DNA of 19,250 nucleotides from Flammeovirgaceae bacterium UBA2371 (GTDB taxonomy: Bacteria; Bacteroidota; Bacteroidia; Cytophagales; Cyclobacteriaceae), in assembly GCA_002345965.1 (NCBI GenBank), contig DDTF01000043.1:23964-43213 (forward strand), given 5' to 3'. Shown piece by piece: positions 15,453-19,250 of the stretch; the stretch's first letter is position 1, and each line of letters starts with the position of its first letter. A program made the translations under genes and the position numbers. The notes under the pieces are model-generated. The model ran no database searches and was not told where the DNA came from. It saw only the letters and a list, made by a program, of their open reading frames with translations.

Positions 15453-15527
15453 CTTTGGTCCGGTTGTTGAAAAGTAATTCCTTAAAATCTCATTATTTGC
15501 TTAATTTGGTACAATTTAATACATAAA

Positions 15528-17330
15528 ATGGTTCGAATCTTACTCGCAATACTGTGCTTTAGTAGTTTTTCATCAATTGGTTTTGCTCAAAAGGTGAAGT
15601 ATAAGGAGCTATTTGTATTGCTCAATGCAAAACAATACGAGCAGGCAGAACCCTTTTTGCGCAGGTACCTGGCTGAAAATGATGATAACCCCAATGCCTA
15701 TCTTTTTATGGGGATGATTTTTCAAGAGAAGGCTGCCGGTAACGATGTGCTCAAGCATACTGACATCCTGATCAGCAACCTGGATTCAGCGGTTATCTTT
15801 TACGACAAGTCTTACAAGCAATTGGACGAGAAGGAGATCAAGCGCAATGATGAGTATTATCAGGCTTATAACAGGAGGGATCTCCGTACGGGTAAGTTTG
15901 GTGTAAAACTTTCAGACGTTCAATTTGACCTGGAGAAAAGAATGGAGGCACTAAGGGAGCGGAAACGCCTGGTGGCAGAACTACGCACTCATTATGACAA
16001 AGCTGAATCCAAATACGTAAGAAGTCAGCAACGTTTCACTGAAGTAAAAAATAAATACGGTAATGCGAAGACCATGTTTCTGCGTTCCAACGAAGAAACC
16101 ATCAGCAGTTTGAAATTAATTGCCAGCGTTTTTGATTCCAGTGTGCAGGCATTCAAACAATATAAAGCGGTGTCGGAAAAGATTGGGAACACCGGTCACA
16201 ACCAGGAATTGATTTTGAATGAAATCAAAAATATGGACAGTGACGGTATGACCAAAGCGGATTTCATGCAAGACAAACTGGAAATATGGGACTACAAGCG
16301 CTGGGCGGAAGGTGCGATGGAGGGTATTGAAAAAGAGATTGTTCCAATGCGTGATCATTTGATTTCTTACGACATTGAGCTCAACAAGCTTCGTGAAAAG
16401 TTGAAAAAAGACTCAGTTTCAGTAAGAAGTGATCTCACTAAGCTGGTGGACAAAATGCTTACTGTGCAACTTCGGAAATACGATCCCAATCCAATGCCTA
16501 TGGATGTATTTGGGATGAAAATTGAAGAACTCGAATACTTATCTGAACTGATCACCAATAAGCGATTGCGGGATTCTGCCGATGTAAAGCTTCACGTTCG
16601 ATTGACAGAAAGCGAGTTGAAGGAGGTAAGCCACCTCGACAGCGTAGCCACGAAACTGTCTGCACGCAATTTTGATGAAGATGCTGTGGATTACGATCAT
16701 TTTGTTCGCAATGCTTATGGCACGTCTTCGGTTTTAAAAAGTCTGGTGAAGACCACCAAAGATTTTGCCGACAGGGAGAAGAAGCGAAAAGCAGAAGAAC
16801 TTCAACGCCTTAAAGGTGCTATCAACTGGATGGTGACGCCCAAGGACTCTATCCCTTTGTTTATGGAGGTACCCGTTGGTAGTAAGTTCAAACCCCTGAT
16901 ATTGGTTGAAGAGAAATATACATTTGGATTTCAGTTTGCTGATACTACTGCGCTCGGGTATTTTAGTGCCATCAATCCGGCAAGAAAGGATGGATTATCA
17001 GTGACCTTCCCGGTAGACAACAAAGTGTTCACGCAGCGAAAACTTCCCGTAACAAAAGCCTTGTCTGCCTCTGATGAAAAGGGAGAGGTATTTTATGCTC
17101 TTTTTTATTCTACTGAAAAAGTGAATGAAAAATTTCCCGTGACCTTGGCCAAGATCTATCGCAAAGACGGCCTGGCCTGGAGCAGCAACTTTGCCTGTGA
17201 ATTGTTGCCCAATGGACTTACATTTCATGTAGAATCCGGTGAAGTGGCCGTTAAGACCACCAATGCTGCCGGGGAGAGTAAAATGGTTTTTGTAGATCGC
17301 AACGGGAAGAAAAAAGAAGCACCCAAGTAG
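15528..17330 (+). CDS. Exported TPR/coiled-coil protein of unknown function
   Basis: I do not recognise a named family. Seen: 600 residues beginning with a signal peptide (MVRILLAILC...GFAQ), with a likely cleavage site after A20. Residues about 22-100 carry a TPR-like pair: an A-KQYEQAEPFLRRYL helix pair, NPNAYLFMGMIFQEKA, then LDSAVIFYDKSY. A long charged helical region from about 130 to 185, rich in Glu, Lys and Arg, probably forms a coiled coil, and a second charged helix (REKKRKAEELQRL) follows near 412-425. The last 170 or so residues look beta-rich and read like a repeated propeller or sandwich domain (a VFVDRNGKK motif near the end). It could be an envelope scaffold or T9SS/OmpA-associated protein; that is speculation. 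It stands alone: divergent from the tlpA-like gene, with the SpmA-SpmB gene convergent just 1 nt from its stop. Confidence 0.85.
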   Translation: MVRILLAILCFSSFSSIGFAQKVKYKELFVLLNAKQYEQAEPFLRRYLAENDDNPNAYLFMGMIFQEKAAGNDVLKHTDILISNLDSAVIFYDKSYKQLDEKEIKRNDEYYQAYNRRDLRTGKFGVKLSDVQFDLEKRMEALRERKRLVAELRTHYDKAESKYVRSQQRFTEVKNKYGNAKTMFLRSNEETISSLKLIASVFDSSVQAFKQYKAVSEKIGNTGHNQELILNEIKNMDSDGMTKADFMQDKLEIWDYKRWAEGAMEGIEKEIVPMRDHLISYDIELNKLREKLKKDSVSVRSDLTKLVDKMLTVQLRKYDPNPMPMDVFGMKIEELEYLSELITNKRLRDSADVKLHVRLTESELKEVSHLDSVATKLSARNFDEDAVDYDHFVRNAYGTSSVLKSLVKTTKDFADREKKRKAEELQRLKGAINWMVTPKDSIPLFMEVPVGSKFKPLILVEEKYTFGFQFADTTALGYFSAINPARKDGLSVTFPVDNKVFTQRKLPVTKALSASDEKGEVFYALFYSTEKVNEKFPVTLAKIYRKDGLAWSSNFACELLPNGLTFHVESGEVAVKTTNAAGESKMVFVDRNGKKKEAPK

Positions 17331-17331
17331 C

Positions 17332-18564
17332 CTAGTGAAAGAACAGATAGGCTACAAAAATACCTGCGATCACGCCTACAACATCAGCAATTAATCCTAC
17401 GGTAAGTGCATATCTGGTTTTCCTGATGTTGACGGATCCAAAATACACCGCCAATATATAAAACGTAGTTTCGGTGCAGCCACGCAGTATGCTGGCCAGA
17501 CGACCCGTGAAAGAGTCGGGGCCAAAAGTTTTAACCGTTTCCACCATCATGCCTTTGGCCGCGCCACCACTTAACGGTTTTAACAATGCTACAGGAAGTG
17601 CGTCCACGAAGTCGGTATTAAATCCTGCGGCTGCGAATGCCCAGCCAATGCCCCCGGTAACATAATCCAGTGTTCCTGAGCTTCTGAACATCCCGATGGC
17701 TACCAGTATGGCGATCAGGTAAGGAATGATTTTGATAGAAATTTCAAATCCCTCTTTCGCCCCTTCCACAAAGGTTTCGTACAGCGGTAACTTCCTGTAC
17801 AATCCCAAGAGTAAGAAAGATATAATGATGGAGATAATGATGAAACTACTGATCAGATTAGACTGTACAGTTAGCTCTGCCTGCGGCAGCGAGATAAAAT
17901 AGTAGACAGCCCCAATGATTAAGGCACTGAAACCCACCAGATAACTTAGAAAAACCCGATCAAACAGATTGATGCGCTGATAAATACTTACTGTAAACAT
18001 GGCTGCCAGTGTAGATACGGAAGTAGCGATGAGGGTAGGGATAAAAATATCAGTAGGGTTGGCGGCACCTAAAATAGAGCGATCCAGTATGATGGCAATA
18101 GGGATGATGGTGAACCCGGACGTGTTCAGTGCCAGGAACATAATCTGTGCGTTGGTTGCCGTCTCTTTGTCCGGATTCAATTCCTGCATTTCCTTCATCG
18201 CTTTCAAACCCAGCGGGGTGGCGGCATTGTCGAGGCCCAGCATGTTGGCGCTGAAGTTCATGATGATGGAGCCGGTGGCCGGATGGTCGTTGGGTACGCC
18301 TGGGAAGAGCCGGGTGAAGAAGGGACCGAATGCTTTGGCAAGGATATGGACCACACCACTTTTTTCCCCGATTTTCATGATACCCAGCCATAGGGACATT
18401 ACCCCTGTCAGGTAAAGAGATAGCTCAAAACCAGTTTTAGCCATGTCGAAGGTAGAGTTGAGCATGGCGGGAAAAACCTCAAAATCCTGGAAAAATATGA
18501 GTTTTAGGAGGGCCACTGCAAAGGCCAACAGGAAGAAGGTAACCCAGATATAGTTGAGGATCAT
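17332..18564 (-). CDS. Fused SpmA-SpmB nucleoside-recognition (Gate) domain membrane protein
   Basis: This inner-membrane protein has two Gate (nucleoside recognition) domains. In Bacillus the separate SpmA and SpmB help dehydrate the spore core; in non-sporulating bacteria the role is unknown, with transport a reasonable guess. Seen: 410 residues, almost wholly hydrophobic helices. The SpmA-like half (about 1-225) contains SANMLGLDNAATPLGLKAM at 105-123 and LNTSGFTIIP at 146-155. The SpmB-like half (about 235-410) contains EGAKEGFEISIKIIPYL at 267-283, KPLSGGAAKG at 329-338 and the strongly conserved GCTETTFYILAVYFGSV at 362-378. Length equals SpmA plus SpmB, so this is a true fusion and not a readthrough; the join shows no stop or frameshift. 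I know fused forms from other Bacteroidota. It starts at the ATG at 18564 and is divergent from the secreted repeat gene. Confidence 0.9.
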   Translation of the reverse strand: MILNYIWVTFFLLAFAVALLKLIFFQDFEVFPAMLNSTFDMAKTGFELSLYLTGVMSLWLGIMKIGEKSGVVHILAKAFGPFFTRLFPGVPNDHPATGSIIMNFSANMLGLDNAATPLGLKAMKEMQELNPDKETATNAQIMFLALNTSGFTIIPIAIILDRSILGAANPTDIFIPTLIATSVSTLAAMFTVSIYQRINLFDRVFLSYLVGFSALIIGAVYYFISLPQAELTVQSNLISSFIIISIIISFLLLGLYRKLPLYETFVEGAKEGFEISIKIIPYLIAILVAIGMFRSSGTLDYVTGGIGWAFAAAGFNTDFVDALPVALLKPLSGGAAKGMMVETVKTFGPDSFTGRLASILRGCTETTFYILAVYFGSVNIRKTRYALTVGLIADVVGVIAGIFVAYLFFH

Positions 18565-18602
18565 ACGGTGGCTATTTAGAGGGACAACTTAAGGAAGTTA
18601 CT

Positions 18603-18652
18603 ATTAATATACAGCCTGTATTAATTCTAATGGATTTGGTACCAATGTACCA
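18603..18652. repeat. Two inverted repeats in a divergent intergenic region
   Basis: ATTAATATACAG 18603-18614 and CTGTATTAAT 18616-18625 are near-exact inverted copies (2-nt bulge) around a single C; the TACAG/CTGTA core is perfect. TGGTAC 18637-18642 and GTACCA 18647-18652 are exact inverted copies around CAAT, the second arm lying 8 nt before the putative -7 box of the secreted repeat gene. Both sit in the 151-nt gap between the divergent SpmA-SpmB and repeat-protein genes, where operators would be expected. They are short enough that chance cannot be excluded. Confidence 0.35.
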
Positions 18653-18668
18653 TTTACAGGATAATTTG
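18635..18668 (+). promoter_or_regulatory. Weak putative promoter of the secreted repeat-protein gene
   Basis: TTTG at 18635-18638 is followed after about 22 nt by an AT-rich TAATTTG (18662-18668). This resembles the Bacteroidota -33/-7 pair, but the -7 box lacks one spacer base and is therefore imperfect. The start codon lies 48 nt downstream. It overlaps the TGGTAC/GTACCA inverted repeat, so repression or activation there is possible. Confidence 0.25.
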
Positions 18669-18715
18669 TCTATTTTTCGTAATTTTCGTGTTGGCTTTAC
18701 TAATTTTTTGAACTC

Positions 18716-19250
18716 ATGAGGTACCTTTTGGTTCCTATTTTGGTGGTGATGGGTATTGTAGCGTATGCTCAGCCGGCCAATAATAATTTTGCCGGTGCCA
18801 TTGACGTCACTGGCCTAATAGGGACTTGTTCTTCAGATGCACTTTATACCACAGTTGCGGCAACTGCTGATCTCAATGCCGGATCCTGCTGGAATACAGG
18901 CGGTGCACCCGTGCGTAACGTTTGGTTTCGTTTTGTGGCCCCAGGTGGCCAGGTCAATATTACAGTAGATGTAGGAGGAAGTAAGGGAACCCAGCAACGG
19001 ACGCAATTGGCACTGTGGCAATCAGACGGCACCACTCCGGTTGCCTGCAACCGATATGTATTTAATGGAGACGATGTCTCCCTCGGGTCAGTTAGCCTAT
19101 CCATGGGCGACACCTATTATATTTCTGTAGATGTACAGAGTGCAGGCTATGCTGGAACTTTTACCCTTTGCATGAGCAGTGTGGTAGATTACGATTATTA
19201 TGAAGGAGCGATAGACGTTACAGGACTGATCAACTCCTGTTCTGCAGATG
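18716..19250 (+). CDS. Secreted tandem-repeat protein, 5' part only
   Basis: The frame is open from the ATG at 18716 to the window edge, so only about 178 residues are seen and the full protein is likely much longer. The first 19 residues are a signal peptide ending in AYAQ. The mature part is a beta-rich domain with the marker NVWFRFVAPGG and a GDTYYISVDVQ strand, resembling the PPC/jelly-roll-like domains of extracellular Bacteroidota proteins. The block GAIDVTGLIGTCSSDA at residues 27-42 recurs as GAIDVTGLINSCSADA from residue 164, so the repeat unit is about 137 residues. Third codon positions differ between copies, meaning the duplication is old. Such proteins often end in a T9SS sorting domain, but the C-terminus lies outside the window. 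Function (adhesin, matrix or enzyme accessory) is unknown. Confidence 0.85.
   Translation, partial: MRYLLVPILVVMGIVAYAQPANNNFAGAIDVTGLIGTCSSDALYTTVAATADLNAGSCWNTGGAPVRNVWFRFVAPGGQVNITVDVGGSKGTQQRTQLALWQSDGTTPVACNRYVFNGDDVSLGSVSLSMGDTYYISVDVQSAGYAGTFTLCMSSVVDYDYYEGAIDVTGLINSCSAD

Noticed and set aside
15504..15512. Shared ATTTGGTAC 9-mer with 18634-18642 as a common promoter motif
   Set aside because: Its distance to the start codon at 15528 leaves no space for a -7 box, so a common role is not supported; a 9-mer can recur by chance.

Overview
The window looks like a chromosomal stretch from a member of the Bacteroidota, probably Cytophagales-like. This is inferred from gene content: a fused SpmA-SpmB protein, a sirtuin lacking the zinc cysteines, an SNF-type sodium symporter, a PKD-like lipoprotein and a secreted tandem-repeat protein. 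Shine-Dalgarno sequences are scarce, and there are several matches to the Bacteroidota promoter pattern TTTG...TAnnTTTG. Apart from positions 1-345 the region is compact housekeeping and transport DNA. I see no IS element, CRISPR array or phage gene.

Layout. Positions 1-345 hold no convincing gene but are densely structured. They contain a tRNA-like element with all canonical cloverleaf positions, an Asp-type GTC anticodon and a 77-nt nested variable arm (16-161). A long imperfect hairpin follows (172-234), then a three-way-junction element ending in a T tract (258-339). Next come a small lipoprotein (346-702, +) and acyl-CoA ligase fadD (779-2458, +). An SNF-family symporter (2499-3926, -) is divergent from a conserved cytoplasmic protein of unknown function (4084-5514, +). 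A minus-strand cluster of sixA, a ureohydrolase and an alanine/glycine:cation symporter spans 8524 to 5511. topA (8639-10978, +) is divergent from sixA. An exported S9 peptidase overlaps a cobB-type sirtuin by ATGA (11036-13764, +). A thioredoxin-like tlpA-type gene and an Ldh_2 dehydrogenase abut each other (15452-13761, -). The remaining genes are an exported TPR/coiled-coil protein (15528-17330, +), a fused SpmA-SpmB membrane protein (18564-17332, -), and the 5' end of a secreted tandem-repeat protein (18716 to the window edge, +).

How the genes relate. The sodium-coupled symporters and the ureohydrolase fit amino-acid and amine uptake and breakdown. FadD activates fatty acids, and the exported S9 peptidase would act on peptides in the envelope. 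These links are contextual inference. Gene ends are tightly packed: two convergent pairs share four-base stop overlaps, one pair is 1 nt apart, and two co-directional pairs are separated only by a stop codon in the same frame.

The best candidate for something undescribed is the structured non-coding stretch at 16-339, especially the tRNA-like domain with its oversized variable arm and unexpected anticodon.
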